DNA of 64,000 nt from Lateolabrax maculatus (taxonomy: Eukaryota > Chordata > Actinopteri > Acropomatiformes > Lateolabracidae), in the NCBI GenBank assembly GCA_031216445.1, contig CM062214.1, positions 13,091,501 through 13,155,500 of the forward strand, written 5' to 3'. Below are positions 37,254-51,600 of this stretch, one piece after another. Each line of letters begins with the position of its first letter. The stretch's first letter is position 1. The position numbers and the translations under genes are program-made. The notes under the pieces were generated by a model. The model did not search any database and was not told the origin of the DNA. It was given only the letters and a program-made list of their open reading frames with translations.

Positions 37254-40164
37254 GTAAGTGAGTCCGTTGATGTTTCGGCTGTGATTTATCATCTCCACTA
37301 ACTAAGTGGAGGAGTTGCTAACGTTTAACAAACGGCTGTTGGACGTGCGCGGTTGGTCAACGTCGTAACGTTGACGGTCACTTTTTAGCTTTTTTTTCCT
37401 CCCCCGGTGAAATTATTAAAGTGTTAACGCTTCCCTAAAGGTCCCGGGGCATTAGGGGCTACCTTCAGGGTCACACTTCCCTCTTTATTTCACTTGTTGC
37501 ACCGCGTTGAAAGCAAATGTTCTTATATTTTCCACTTCATTCAACGCTAACGTTAACTGCGATTACGTCTCAACAGTTTTTTTTCTTTTTTTCTTTTCTT
37601 TTTTTTTTTTTATATTACCTGGAAGAAAAAAGTTAACGCCGAAATATTAATCCTCACAACGACGGACAGACAACACTATCTGAAGTTTGTTGACGTGAGA
37701 AAGTCAGCCCGACGTTAGTTTAGGACTTCAGCACGGCTCCAGACTCTGGCAGACGTGGTGGTGAGTTACTCCCAGTGCCTGGGGCCACCTCTCTCTGCGT
37801 GGACTAACCTTCATCTGGTGCGATGTCGCCCTGAGGTGGTGGTGACTGCTGAGATTTACTTTGGAACCGAGCATGATTTTGTTATCCAAGAGCATATACA
37901 ATAGTATGTGTAAAAACGAGGCGAGGTTGTACAGAGTCTACTGTCTGCAGTTTGTTTAAAGCTATGAAATTTGATCAGCAGTTGTATTGCCCTGCAGCTG
38001 ACCTTTTTCTCTTTTTTTTTTTTTTTAAGTGTTTTGGTTTCCGTTTATCAAATGCTTCCCAAGCAACAGAATTGTCTGAAATCCAGATACCAGATGCTCT
38101 CAAGATAATGACTCAGTGTGTACCCATCAGTTTTTATAGTTTGGAGCTTCTTTTATTCTTACCTTTGCAGTGTGGCAGTCTTGATGAAGTTGTGTAAGTG
38201 TAGTATTTGTCATTTCAATTGGGGGGGTTCCTTCAAAATGTTAATTGTTGTTCAGATTTTAGGGAAAACCCCAGTGCTCTTCATTTCGTGAGGAATTAAT
38301 GTACGTTGCCCTGTAACGTTATACCTGCAACAAGCAGCAGTTTGAGTTGATTGCTGACATGGAGTGATGCTGTGTAGTCTTGTACACAGCAAAACAACAG
38401 TAAACCTTAAGCTGTTTCGGGCTTACATAACCTAACCCTCTGTACCACATGTGTAGTATTCAGTGTTGCATTGCTTTTTTTGCATAAATGTCAAATATAA
38501 AGGACATCTAAGTCAAGTTAAGTTACAAGCAGTGCAGTCGTGCGTAATATGAAAAGAATGTGTGCTGCTGTCCAACTTCAGTGAATTCCTGCTATGATCT
38601 TTTGCATACATACGAGCAGGAAAAAATTCTTGAAGATTTTATCACATGGAAGCTCTTTATTTCAAAAACTCAGTTTCCATCTTTTGTTCAGTGTGTTGAA
38701 ACTGCATCACCCATTGCACTGATGTCTTGTGGGCTTTTTAGTTCCAGCCGTTCTAAAAATAAAGAAAAGACTCCTTCAGCTTTGCACCCACAACTCGTAT
38801 TCGTATAGGCCTCGTTGTTTGGTGGTATAAAATTAGTGATGATGTATTCTGCCTGCTCACTCAGGTTGGAAATAGCTGCAGGTTATTCCAGAGCAGCACC
38901 CTGCCGGCGGCTAGTGAATGCCCCGACTGTGTTTACGCCGAGTGACTCAGTAGACACACGGCCTGCTTACTGCACCGCTTATTTCATGCACCCTTAAACT
39001 TGGAGACAGTGACATTAGCCCAGTTCACGAGATCAAATCACAGCAGACAATTTTCTCATAATAAAACTATTTTAAGCATCTTGTGTATGGCACATAGCAT
39101 GTGGTCAGTGCCCAAATACACCTAGATGACGCCTGAAGAAAAGCTTACCCTTGTTACCCATAAGCATTTTTTTCAGTGCTGAATAGAGCATTCACAGTTT
39201 GAGGTAAAACAGGATGAGGTATGCGAGCCAGAATTAAGCTTTACTCGTGGAAACATTGTGTGAAGATAAAGACTGAGTCAAGGCCTGCATGACTCAAAAC
39301 ATGGAAAGTGTCATTATGTGGTGAAACTTTGATCCGTCCCTTCATGTCCACAGAATTTGACATATTTACAGCAAACTGCTGAATGATTTATGCCTGGATT
39401 GTAAATTCCTCCCCAGGCCTTCTTTCCACCAGTGCCACTCGTCTCAACACAAGCTGTTAAAGCCAGTTGCATGACTGCTGTAAACACTTTCTCCCCTCAA
39501 AGACAAGTGGCCCTGAGGCTTCTATTTTGTTTTCTATTTCCTGTGTGTGCAAGAGCATAGTTTACTGGTCATTCGGGACTGAGGAATTACAAGATCCTCT
39601 CTTTTTTTATCCCAGGAATACTTCAGCTCTCTGTATAGTGTTATGATGGTTCTCCCTGCCTGAAGGGACCAGAGCTGAAGGATTTGAGTGGTCCACTCTC
39701 CCCCTTGTATTCATTATTCTCCGCATGTCTCCATGAATTATATGGCTGATTTCACCAAAGGGCAAGATTGCTTTTTGAATGCGCTTTGTTTGCTTTTGGT
39801 TTTGTTTTGAGGCTCTTTGGGGTCAGAAAAGAGTACGCAAGCAGGTGTTATTGTAAATGCCATGTGTGCTGTAGCGTCACATTGCAGTTTTTTTTTTCTT
39901 CTGTCTTTGTCTTCTCCTGCCTTTCAGTCAAAATACCCCACTACCACGAACAATAGCCCTCTCTGTGTCTCCTATGGTTGGTGTAAGTGGTGCATATAGA
40001 AGAGCAGACAGTGAGACTTTGTTTTTGAGAGTGATGCTTGCTTGTTGGGATTTTTTGAGATGTCTCCTTTAATAGCAAGCTTGCACAGATGGAAAATATA
40101 CTTGTGGGCCAATACAGGTACAGATATATCCTCCATGATGCTTTGTTTACTCAACAAAAATGAA

Positions 40165-40460
40165 AATACACTAGAGCTTAAACAATTAGTGGATTGACAG
40201 AAAAGGAATCTGCAACTTTTTTAGTATTTGATACATTTTCAAGGAAAAAGTTGCTGACTTCCTGCTGTTTTTTTTTTTTAAATGTGTAACAGTTAACTGA
40301 ACATTTTTGAGTTTTAGACTGCTGGTTGGACAGGACAAGCAATGTGAAGATGTTCCCTTTGGCTTTTGGAAATCATAATGGGCATTTTTCACTATTTTCT
40401 GACATTTTATAGATAAACAATTAATGGATTATTCAAGAAAATAATCATTTGTTGCAGCCC
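40165..40460 (-). repeat. Copy of the 'gattattttcattat' family in ppfibp1 intron 1
   Basis: It runs from 'gagcttaaacaattagtgga' to 'aataatcatttgttgcagcc', the two ends of the family, with 'cactattttctgacatttta' inside. It is the longest copy in the window. Confidence 0.65.
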
Positions 40461-41133
40461 TAAAACACACATCAAAGCCTTTTGTTTAGTGAAGACAACA
40501 TAGTCAAGTCAGTACTCTGCTTGCTAGACAACCCTCTTGTGTTTACATATGAGTAACACACCATGGAGGCATCCCAGGACTTGAGGACAGAGTGCACCTC
40601 TCTGTCATTAGGGATTCTTTGTGCTTAGCTCTTTCTGGGCTCGCCCTCTGAATCCAGGATGATGACATGGAAGTGCCCAGACAGAGTCTTTACACTTGTT
40701 TAACACTGACTGACACATGGACTGCAGGTTTCTGAGCAGCATGTCTGGTCTTGGCCGGGAGTCTTTGATGTGTGTTTGCTGAAAGCCATGTGTTAAAGTT
40801 ACCCATATTTGCCTTTCTGCTGTGAGAGAAAAGCTGACTCAGGTTTTTGAGGGAGATGCCCTGCAGGCCTTCATTCCAGTTTGAGTCACCATGATCCAAA
40901 CTCTTGTCTGTGTTATCTGCTGTTAAGGCTGGATTTCTACTGTGCATTTGTTGTTGGAGTGTAGTGAGTTGGTTATGCTCCTAATCATTCGGTTTTCCAG
41001 TTGATCCACCACAGCACGGAACAGTTTTCTATGATGTCACAGTAATGACGTTTTTCCCTGAATCTGCTGTGGATTGTACTTGAAAAAATAACGTAATTGT
41101 TTGGGGAAAAAATGATTTAGGCAGGTGTATTCC

Positions 41134-41136
<3 letters not shown>

Positions 41137-41210
<74 letters not shown>

Positions 41211-41213
41211 TTG
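41137..41213 (+). repeat. (TA)n followed by poly-T
   Basis: About 28 TA units run into about 20 T residues within ppfibp1 intron 1. Confidence 0.92.
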
Positions 41214-42897
41214 CAGAATAGTTTGGAATAAAAACTTGCATCCAAGATATGGAGTACTGTTTTTCTAGTCTTCCTTCTGTATTTCTGTCTTATGTTGCAT
41301 ACTGTCTGATAAGATGCTCTCCTGATGTGGTACTGCTGATACTACGTCTTACACTTACGCTGTTGTTAGTTTTTCAGTGGCCATGATATTTTTAGGTTCC
41401 CTCTAAAAACACACCCATTTAAATGACATCTTTTGAAGTAAGTTGAGTATTTCTTTCCCTAACCTAAGTATAAAAACATTTTAAAACATTTTTCTGCTCT
41501 GCCTTATCCCAAGTAAGACAAGCAGTTACTGTAGGCAGCCTGAGTAGAGCATTTTTCCTGCTGGAAACCACTCAGCAGTTTACTATGGAGCTGACTGATG
41601 GCACGCTTGTTCATCTCATCTCCTCTCGGCCTACTGTGTGTTGTGACGACTCTTGTGTTTTAGTGCATGCTTACTTTACACATAATGGAAAATGTGACCG
41701 CAGGAATCCTGAAATAACAGTGTTAGGTCTGTGGGTGGTTTCCATAAAGTTTGAAAATGGTGCTACGTGCCAGTGTCGGGCACTCCCAGGATGTAAGGCA
41801 GCCGATTAAAGGAAGAGGTGTGTATGCAAATGAGTGCCTGTGAATGCTTGTCGAAGCATGCATGAATATACAGCAGAGCCTTTTGATTACACTTCCAAAG
41901 ATAAAGGGGTCTGTTGTACTGCTTGGGCAGATGTCCAAGACTGGGACACTAAAATGTATCTTCTCTTCGCTCCAAACACAGTGTCCAGTGTCCTATTAGC
42001 AAGACAGTCATTGTGCCAATATTTTAAGTTAATGACCTGATTGATATTCTGAAATGCATTATTCATCAGTCGTACTCAGACAAAATTAACATAAGATCTC
42101 TGCAGTATAGAGAAGGTTCATGAAGGTAGAACAACTCAGCAGAGCACACATAATTTTCTTTCAGTTGTTTTTTTTTTTTCTTTTCACTCATTTGTTTAGC
42201 TGCCAAAGACCCCTGGTTATCATGTAACCGTTTCAATGGTGTGCTTTTTCTCACATATCATCTTATCCGTTTCTACACGGTCAAACCCATCTCACAATTT
42301 CTTCACTATTTTACTAGGCACCATTCTTTTTTAGGCACAGAGATGTGTTGAGGATGTACTGCAGTTACAGTTTAATTCCTGGGTGGGAACCTTTTGTAAT
42401 CACATGCTTGACGCCAACATTACTGCACTTTTTAGCCTAGAAAGCTGAACGCCACTTGAACCGGTTTGCTCGATACGTCCTCTTCCCGCACTATTGATAT
42501 TCACATGTCAGAGCAGCTGCCACAATGATTTGTCATTCCATAGACTAAACTGTGATTATCAGTGCATCACGCTGCTGGGTTTGTAGTCACAATAGTCATG
42601 GATGTTTTCATTTTAAATTCCTTTCTGTTTTATGTCCGATTCCTTGTTTTCTTTTTATGTCCATCTGCTTGGTACACAAGTGCAGATTATTATAATTTTT
42701 ATAAATTAGTTAATTAATAATTGTACATTTTGGTGTATTATATTGGTGCAAAATCTGTATTCGGATGATTTTTTCTATAAGAGCCAAAATATACTTTTTT
42801 TCCCCTTTTCAAATGATTAAAATACAGCAAGTTTTAAGGGGTTGCTTTTTACCTAGTTTTATTGCTCCCTCCAGGTTTATCATATAGGTGACTGAAG

Positions 42898-44818
42898 ATG
42901 ATGTCTGATGCCAGCGACATGTTGGCCGCTGCACTGGAGCAGATGGACGGCATTATAGCAGGTAAAGGTAAAAGTTCTCCTAAAGCTTCAACATAATATT
43001 TTATTATTTTCGCATTTAAGCAGCCATGTTGTGATTCTTTTACAGCAACAAAGTCTATGATAAACAAGTCTTCCAGATTGAGTCAACATTGAAAAGAGTT
43101 TATCTAGTGTCTTGTAATTGTTAGTTGCAGAGCTGACATTTCAGATAGATGTCACGTGATGCCTGGAGCTGCATGTTTGTCTAGGAGGGTTTAGCATTTA
43201 TTCTGTGCTCATCTGTGTCTTTGTTTGGATTATAGCTCCTATCTTGTGTTTCTCTGCCTCAGGCTCCAAGGCTCTGGACTACTCCAATGGGCTGTTCGAC
43301 TGTCAGTCGCCCACCTCTCCTTTCATGGGCAGCCTGCGGGCGCTTCACCTTTTGGAAGACCTTAGGAGTGTCCTGGAGGTGATGGACACAGAGGAAAGGG
43401 AGAGTCTGCGTTGCCAGATCCCTGACTCCACAGCTGACAGTCTGGTTGAGTGGCTCCATCATGGTCACCTGGTAAGAGCCTTACATGTAGGAAAGATGCA
43501 TACATGCTACATGAGACTCAAAGATCTGTAAAATAAAAGTATTCAAGGCATTGAACAGAGTCAGTAATGTAACTGGCACACAGGTACGGTGCTTTCAAGT
43601 GCTTTTTTAAACGTGTAATAACTGGAACTGAAGATTGTAAAATCCAGTCGCATTGACCTTTTTTCTCTCTTCATCACGATAGTGTAGCCTCAGGTCAGAC
43701 ATTTCACTGGAAATGTCAAATAACTGGTTTATCTAGACATAAGATGTAAAATATAAGACTCATGTTGCTTTTTTCTGCATGAAGGTTGCGCCATATGTGC
43801 AGATTACATTCAGGTTATTTTGAAGGCTTCGGATTACTTTGAGCTTTCCTTCTCAATATATTGCTGTAGGAAGGAACACTTCCAAGGTCTGAATCAGTTG
43901 TGTAACCATGGAAGTGGTTCTGTCTGTGGTGGTTGGGCAGAATGTGCTGCAAACAAGGTTTAGCACATCTGGTTTGCTTCTGATTGTGCTCACTCAGTGT
44001 GCTGCATTAAAACTCTGTGAATGCATACAAGCGTGGGCAAACAGTCCTATGTGCAAAAGCAAGAAAGACTTGTTTGCTAAGCAATAACACCACTAACCTC
44101 TGCTGAGTTATCTGGGAATGCAAGATGTAATGCTGCTGTTGTCAATGTCACAGCCAGTGTGCGGCCAGAAACTTGCTTGGGAACCAGAGTGGTGTTTGGG
44201 AGAGTAATGGGCTGTAGGCCAGATAAATGCCAGAGTTTTTGTGTAATGCTGTAACTCACTCTGTGTACAGCAGTCTGAATCTTCTCAGCCATGTAAGGTT
44301 TTGTTTGTGCAGAGTAAAGCAGCGTAGCCAGTCACACTTTTAGAATTTAATATAAGATCACTGAAACCTTCAAGGTTGTTAAGATCAGCAGAATCACCAA
44401 AGATCATCTGTACCATCTACCCACGTCTGTACTTTAAAAAGTCAAAGATCAGTTTCTCTTGTGTTTTTTTTTGTCTAATGCATGCTTTCTTTCGTCCCTG
44501 CAGTCCAACGGGCACATCTCTCTGGGTGGGGGTGACCACTACCAGGAAAGGCTTTCTCGAATAGAGAATGATAAGGAGTCTCTGGTTCTTCAGGTACCCA
44601 TCCAGCATACTTATATAATCTTACCAGTTTCCACAAAGACTCATATACTAACTAGACTAAATATATATGTTAGATGGAAATAAAATCTCTTTTTGGTTCC
44701 ATGCAGGTGAGTGTGCTGACAGACCAGGTGGAGGCTCAGGGAGAGAAGATTCGAGACCTGGACTTGTGTTTAGATGAGCACAGGGAGAAACTCAATGCCA
44801 CTGAGGAGATGCTGCAAC

Positions 44819-44853
<35 letters not shown>

Positions 44854-45572
44854 CACGCGTTTGTGTTTCATATGTAGTATAGTTCAGGACAAACAGTTGG
44901 CACACAAGATCAATAGCTACCCAGTAGTGCAAGCTATCCATAGTTCACATGTGTGGAAGGGACACTGACGTTTAACTGAAAGATCTGACTTCATGTCCTT
45001 CTGTCAGCAAACATCTGCTGTGTTTGATAAATAACCCGTGTGCTGCTGTGTCCAGTCCACAAGTGCTGTGTGTAGCAGGGGCTTCTCCTTGTGTTTGTTG
45101 TCAGCTACTAAGATACTGCTAGCTGATTTCCATGTCTACCTTTAACACAAAGCACTGAACCTTCACACTTTTGGAAATCATCACCATATCATCATAAGGC
45201 AAACAAAAAGACTACACACAGTACTTCCTAGTGAGCATTGTACATGTTGTTGTCAACTTCATCTTTATTACTGCCAATATTGTTTGCCCTGCCAATACTG
45301 ACCACATAGTAACCACAGTGTTTTTTGTTACTGTCTTCATTTATCATTGTAGGAGCTTTTGTGCAGAACTGCACTGGAGAACCAGAAGCTAGAACTGATA
45401 TCGGAAGTGTCCAACCTAAAGCTGAAGCTGAATACCATGGACACGGAGAGACTTGACTTTGACAGATTTAGGGATAGTGAGGTATGTGAGCTAATTCTCA
45501 GGACAGGAATTCTCTTTGTTGCTGCTTGTGTCCTTTCCCTCTCACCTCAACACACACAAACACACACACATG

Positions 45573-45622
<50 letters not shown>

Positions 45623-48600
45623 AAACAAACACTCATTTATGTTGTCTGACACCTGTGTGGGAGAGGGACTTCTGATTTTATTGTCAGTCTCAAAGCAGCT
45701 GCGTGTTGAGTAAGAAATAAAAAAAAAGTCTGATAAATGTTCTAGCCACTAAAGGAAACGTCAACATTCACTGAACTGTCCATGGGAAGTATGCCTGCTG
45801 TGTTTGTTGGGATTATAAATGGAAAACCTTTACTGTGCGAGGTGGATTACCTTTTGTTTTTGAACTTTTAAACTTTTGAATTTACTGCCCTATCGTCAAA
45901 GGCTTCACAAACATCAATATGTCAGTCGTTTATTTACTAAAGATGGGGAGATTTCTGCTACCAGATGAACCATACAGAATACTGGGAAAGCGTTCAAACA
46001 CGTCATGTTATTGTTGAGCAGCGTGGTTGTCTCTTCCACTCCACTAGAACAAAAAGCTGCTGTCCATGTTCCGCCTCACAGCACATAAATCACATCTCTT
46101 CTACAAGCAGCTTCCTCTCGTTTTATAGCTGCTGCTTTGAAGCGTCTACTTTCCAAGGAGCTCAGTCCTTTTAAACGTATCGAGGGTTGCTTTATACAGT
46201 GTGTTTATACTGTACCGTACCAGTTATGCTGACCTAAATCAGATTTGAATTATATAAATTGTTAATTGAATATAAACCTTAGGTTCAAATACAACAGGTA
46301 CGGATGTAAAAATGTTGTAATTGAACTTTTAACTGAAGTTGTAGAATGTGAGAGCTGTCATTATGAATTCATACTGGAAAATCAATACCCATTTGAATAA
46401 GAAATAAAGTATTAAAGTATTACCTGTGTTTTAGGAGATTGGTTGCTATTTTAAGACCATTTTGTGACATGCACTTTCTATTCTTTTAGGATTTGATTCT
46501 TGAAATTAATGAACTGCGGTACAGATTGACAGACCTGGAGGGTGAAAAACTACAGTACGAAAAGAAACTTAAATCCACAAAGGTGAGTTTTTACAGGGAA
46601 TTTTTGTATAAAAAACTATTCATGACTAACATCATATTCTTTGTATCTTCAGAAGCTGTCTCCTCCAGCTAGGCTCACTTTTTTTTATTTGTATGGAACC
46701 CCTCTTGCTGGCAGAATTGTTTGAGACTGTCGAATTCACTACCTAACCAGTTTACTAGAACAGGCCACCTTCTCTCAGGTTAAAATATCCTCCTGCTTCT
46801 GTAAACAGCTCCCAGCAAGATTTATACATTTAAATTAGGATTTATTCTGATTAAAATATTGTGGTGGCTGTTGTTAAGGCTCTGAATTGAGTCATCATTG
46901 TTATGACTCCACATGATCCCAAGGATACCTTGTTTATTGGACATGAGGGTGTTGGTTGTTTTATGTCCTATCTTGGTTGCAACATAAGGGGGAGAGGAAG
47001 TTACGAGCATAAAACTGCTCCTAAATGTGGACTTTGATGGTCAGCAGTGTCTGTTTTTTAATGTGCCTTACACTGTTAATATCTTGGTTTGAGTCTTGGG
47101 TATTCCACCTTCTTGATGTCTTTTATCTTTCACTTTTTGCATCTCTATTTTTCTCTTTCTTCCTTGGTTTGTCTGTCTACTGCTAGTCGATAATGGCCAA
47201 GCTTTCTAGCCTGAAAATCAAAATGGGCCAGATGCAGTATGAGAAACAGAGGAAGGAGCACAAACTCCAGGCTATGAAGGTTGGCTTTTCTCAGGATGAC
47301 TGTTTTGCTTGCTGTATGATTATGGTTTTTGACCTCTCCCTTTGGCTCCTCTTCTTTTTTTATTTTCGAGGGAAAAAATCATTAAATTTGGTTTGCAGCA
47401 GTTTTCCTTTGTTTTTTTCTTTACAAATTTAGGCAAAATGATGTCACGTTTTGCAAACAATGAAATCACTTAATTTACTGGACTGTACAGTACAGTAAAA
47501 TGCAAAAAAGTCAAGTGAAGTCAGAAATACCACTTCTGTAAGTCTGCACCAGTTTTTGAAACCACAGGTATGCTTTAATTTGGAGGTTTTGTCAAGAGTT
47601 GGCAAGAGTCTAGTTTTTCTGTCTTTCTTTATCCCTTTTTACTCTTTTCCCACTGATTTACCCTTTTCTGATCATCATTAAAACCTCTTGATTTGTCTGT
47701 CTTCATGCTTGATTCCTATTCTGGTCACTAAAACATGTATTTTTTGTATAATGGCTCCTGTATTTGTTATTACCTCAGCCCTTCCAGACATCAGTGCTTA
47801 CCCACCCACCTCACACACGTTACCCTTCAGAGCAGGTGTGGCCTGCGTCCCTGTACGCCACGTCAGCATCTGTAAACCTTGTGTTGTGGTTTGTTTGTAG
47901 TGTGGAACTAGGGTGGGGGAGGTAGTGTCTGTGTGGAGGAAATGTCCTCACTGTTGTCCTCTCTCTGTTTGACAGGAGGAGCTAACCATGCTGAGGAGGC
48001 AGCTGGAGGGCAAAGACGGAGAGATGAGGAGACTACAGGATGAGACAGGCTTCAAAGCCATCGCCTCGAGCAGTGCAGATCCCACAGAGAGAGGTGGGAA
48101 GGCCAGTCCAATCACAAGCCTTACTGAAAATGAGCATGCATGATGTTTAAACTCATGATCAACTTTCTTTTATATGATTGATTGGTATTATTTATGTATA
48201 ATTAGCACTAGGTTTACTTCAAGAACTACAAGAAGTCAGAATTTGCAACCAACCACGTTTTGTTTCATAATTCTTTGTCCTGTTTAGTCTCTCATCCAGA
48301 TGAAACTCTTAGAAAGAGGCTGAAAGAAAAACGTAAGGGGGGTTTTTATGCCTGTGTTTGCACTTTATTACTGCACCCATCTCAACCTGTTTGCATGAAC
48401 GAGCATGAGCCATCTGAACTCTGCTTGTCCATTATAACCCATTGGAGTGCTAATACTTGACCACAGAGCACCACCTCACCAATCTGTTAAAACTGTTGTC
48501 AAGGTTTAAGGTCTCAACAAAACCAAGGTCTTCCAAAAGCTGTGTATCTGTGTTTTTAATGTCCAACGTGGAACAGCAGCAAGGAATGTCTGCTTTGTGT

Positions 48601-51600
48601 TTTCAGCAGGAATGAGGAATGAATTGTGTTGTTTGTCATAACCATTCAGGCTGCTCACTCATCCTCCTGCCTCATGCCCCCCAATAATAATCACCTCCTG
48701 TACTCCTCAATATCTCTCCTCAAACTCCTCTAAACCCTACCCTGATCACACCAACCAGTGTGTGCCCTGCTAACATGTAATGTTGTCGTCATGTTCAGTG
48801 TCGTGTGACGGTATCTTCGTTGTGAGTGCTGTCTTATTATTTGTGCCTTCCCCAATCAGTGATCTTTCATTCATGTAGAACAATTTTGCTTTTCAATCAG
48901 TGCACAGACTCTAGATCACTAGAATTGGCCACCATAAGAGTCGTTAATAAACTATTTTTTTTTAAATGTTATATTACACATCTAACACAAAGTTTAAAAA
49001 CATTGACCAGTGTGTGTGTTAGTTTCTTGTTCGAGATCACATTCAGGCTCCTTCATGTTGGATTACTTGGAGATAATAAACCTTTGCTGAAAAGGATTTG
49101 AATAACAGAAGATCCCTAGGATTGCTACTGTTGAGTGTGTACTGAAAAGGGAAACTGTTCTACCAAATTGAAATATGTGAAACACCTGTTCACACAAGGA
49201 TATGGTGTATCAATTTGAAGAAAAAACAAAGTCAGTAATGTTGCGTATGGTCTGAATGTATTTAAACCTCCAGTTGCCCCCTGTGTTTTCAGGCTTATTA
49301 TCCACCCCATGTGAACTCTGCAGTTCTTTATCTGTAATAATTTCCTTCCTTCACTAGATGTGGAAGTGCAGAGAATGAAAAAGGCAGTTGAATCGTTGAT
49401 GGCAGCCAATGAAGAGAAGGTACATTTGACAAGTTGTGATTTGCTTTGTATCACACCAAGTGATTCAACTCTCCTCCTAAAAAATGTGCCTCCCTGTGGT
49501 TTTAATCGTCTTTTTCTTTGCAGGATCGTAAGATTGAGGAACTGAAGCAGTCGCTGCTGCGGTATAAGAAAGTTCAAGACATGGTGATGTCAGTGCAAGG
49601 CAAGAAAGGTTAGATATCTTTCAGAGTAGATGAAAAATAAAGGATAAAGAAGTGCTAAAGTAAGTCAGCCTCAAAAGCAATATAGATTATGTATGCCCCT
49701 TTTAACCACATATTTTGTTTACTTTACATGTTCTTCACAACATATCATAGGTTTTATTATGAATTTCAATTTTTTCAGGCAGCCACTGGCTTTATTTCAG
49801 TACGACATGAATATCACCTTGCAGGTACTTGAAACTAGAGGTAGATATAATCCACCACAGGGAACAATTATTCAGCTTTATTTTTCTCAAATCTATGTGG
49901 TTAAGAGCAGGGACTGCTTTGAAAACTGACTTGATAGATCTGTCTAGAGACACTAGATGAATTTAGTTTTGTCAGATAAACTTTTTTCAGTGCCAAAAAG
50001 AACAGCTGATTCTTAAATTTTCCATGTCAATTTATATTGTCTTTTTATTTTATTCATTGTTTGTGATTACAGAGAAAACCAAAGATAACGAGCACATCGA
50101 GAGCAACGATGATGGATCCATTGCATTTTTTTCAATCAACTCTGTGTCTGTTGAGTCAGAAAATCATGAAGTTACAGATGTTGAACAACTGAGAAGGAAG
50201 AGTCCAGATGAGGTTTGTGTTGCTTAATATGATGTGGTGTCACAAACGCTAAAAATCTAAAAATCTTCATTAGAAAATAAATACTATCAGTATACAGCAT
50301 GAAAAGTAAACAATCTAGCAAATTGGATGTATTAAAAGGTAATATTGCATGCAATTTCAGCATTTCAAAAATGTAGAATAAGTGATATAAGATGGTTAAC
50401 AAAGTTTTTACTAGAAACCAGATAATATTTTTGGTTGTGTCATCTTTCTTATTTATTGCTAATGAGTAGCTGACAAAAGCAAATTCTCTTGGACTATAGG
50501 TTTTTTCCCTTTTTTTCCTCAAGCAACTTCAAATGTCATTTAACTCAAAAAAGCTCAGCAAAACACCATTAGCTCACACACATTTCATACTTGTGAAAGT
50601 AGTGTTGAAGGGCTGAACATCTAATTAATTGAATAACATCTCCTGTCAGTGCAGATTTAGGCGGCTGTGTTCTCATGGCCCCAGGAGAATATGCAAGTTA
50701 ACTGTTTAAGACAGTGCATACTTGAATTTTTAAACAGGGTTTTTTCTGTCTGTTTTTTTCTGTCTTCTTTCTTTATTCTGATCTTTGCTTAGTTGGAGAT
50801 CCTCAATGGACTGAATGAAGAGTCTTCACCCACACCCAGCCCTTCAGATCCAGAGTGAGTATCTGCACCAACACATTTAGAGAGTTGAATTATGAAAAAA
50901 CATGACTTGCAGTAAACGTTGATTTGCAAGTCAACATGTACATGTGGTGTTGTGTCACGTGACTGACATGTCTCTCACATAGTTTCATGTCACACTCCAT
51001 TGCTCAAATGAATACAATGGTATGACATTACATTACAAAATGACAGTTCTATCCAGTTCCAGTGATAAGATTTTTTTTTTTTTTTTTACATAATAGAATC
51101 AAAAGGGGTTTGACTTTTTATTGTATTGTTTTGAATGCATACTTATTAGTAAATATTGTAACACTGATATTAAGATTGCAATACTTTGTCCACTGTGTTC
51201 ACAAACACAGTATACTAGTGTGTGTACAATGTGTTGAGTGTGTTATACTGTGTTTGTGTAAATAGGCTGACACCTTTTTTTTCCATTTGCTGCAGTCATA
51301 CAGAGTGTGAGAAGTGTCTCAGTAGCCGCAAGTTGCATATGAGAAGTATGTGTGTAACAGTAGCTTATATCCTGTAGCCCCACACTGCTGCTTCTCATGA
51401 CCGTGTTAGACAACCTCAATATCTCCACGACACTGCCATGAGGGAAGTGTGCATTGTTATGTTATGTCATTTCAGCAGCCAGGATACCAGAAAGACTGGC
51501 AGCCAGGACCAGCTGGACAGGAGCAATAATGAAAAGGTAAAATTGACATATTTTGAGATAGGAAACAAAGGCCCTGTTTCAGTGAACCTCGCCAAAAACA

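Noticed and set aside
45516..45713. Frames rich in HTHTHT
   Set aside because: They are translations of the (CA)n microsatellite in a ppfibp1 intron.
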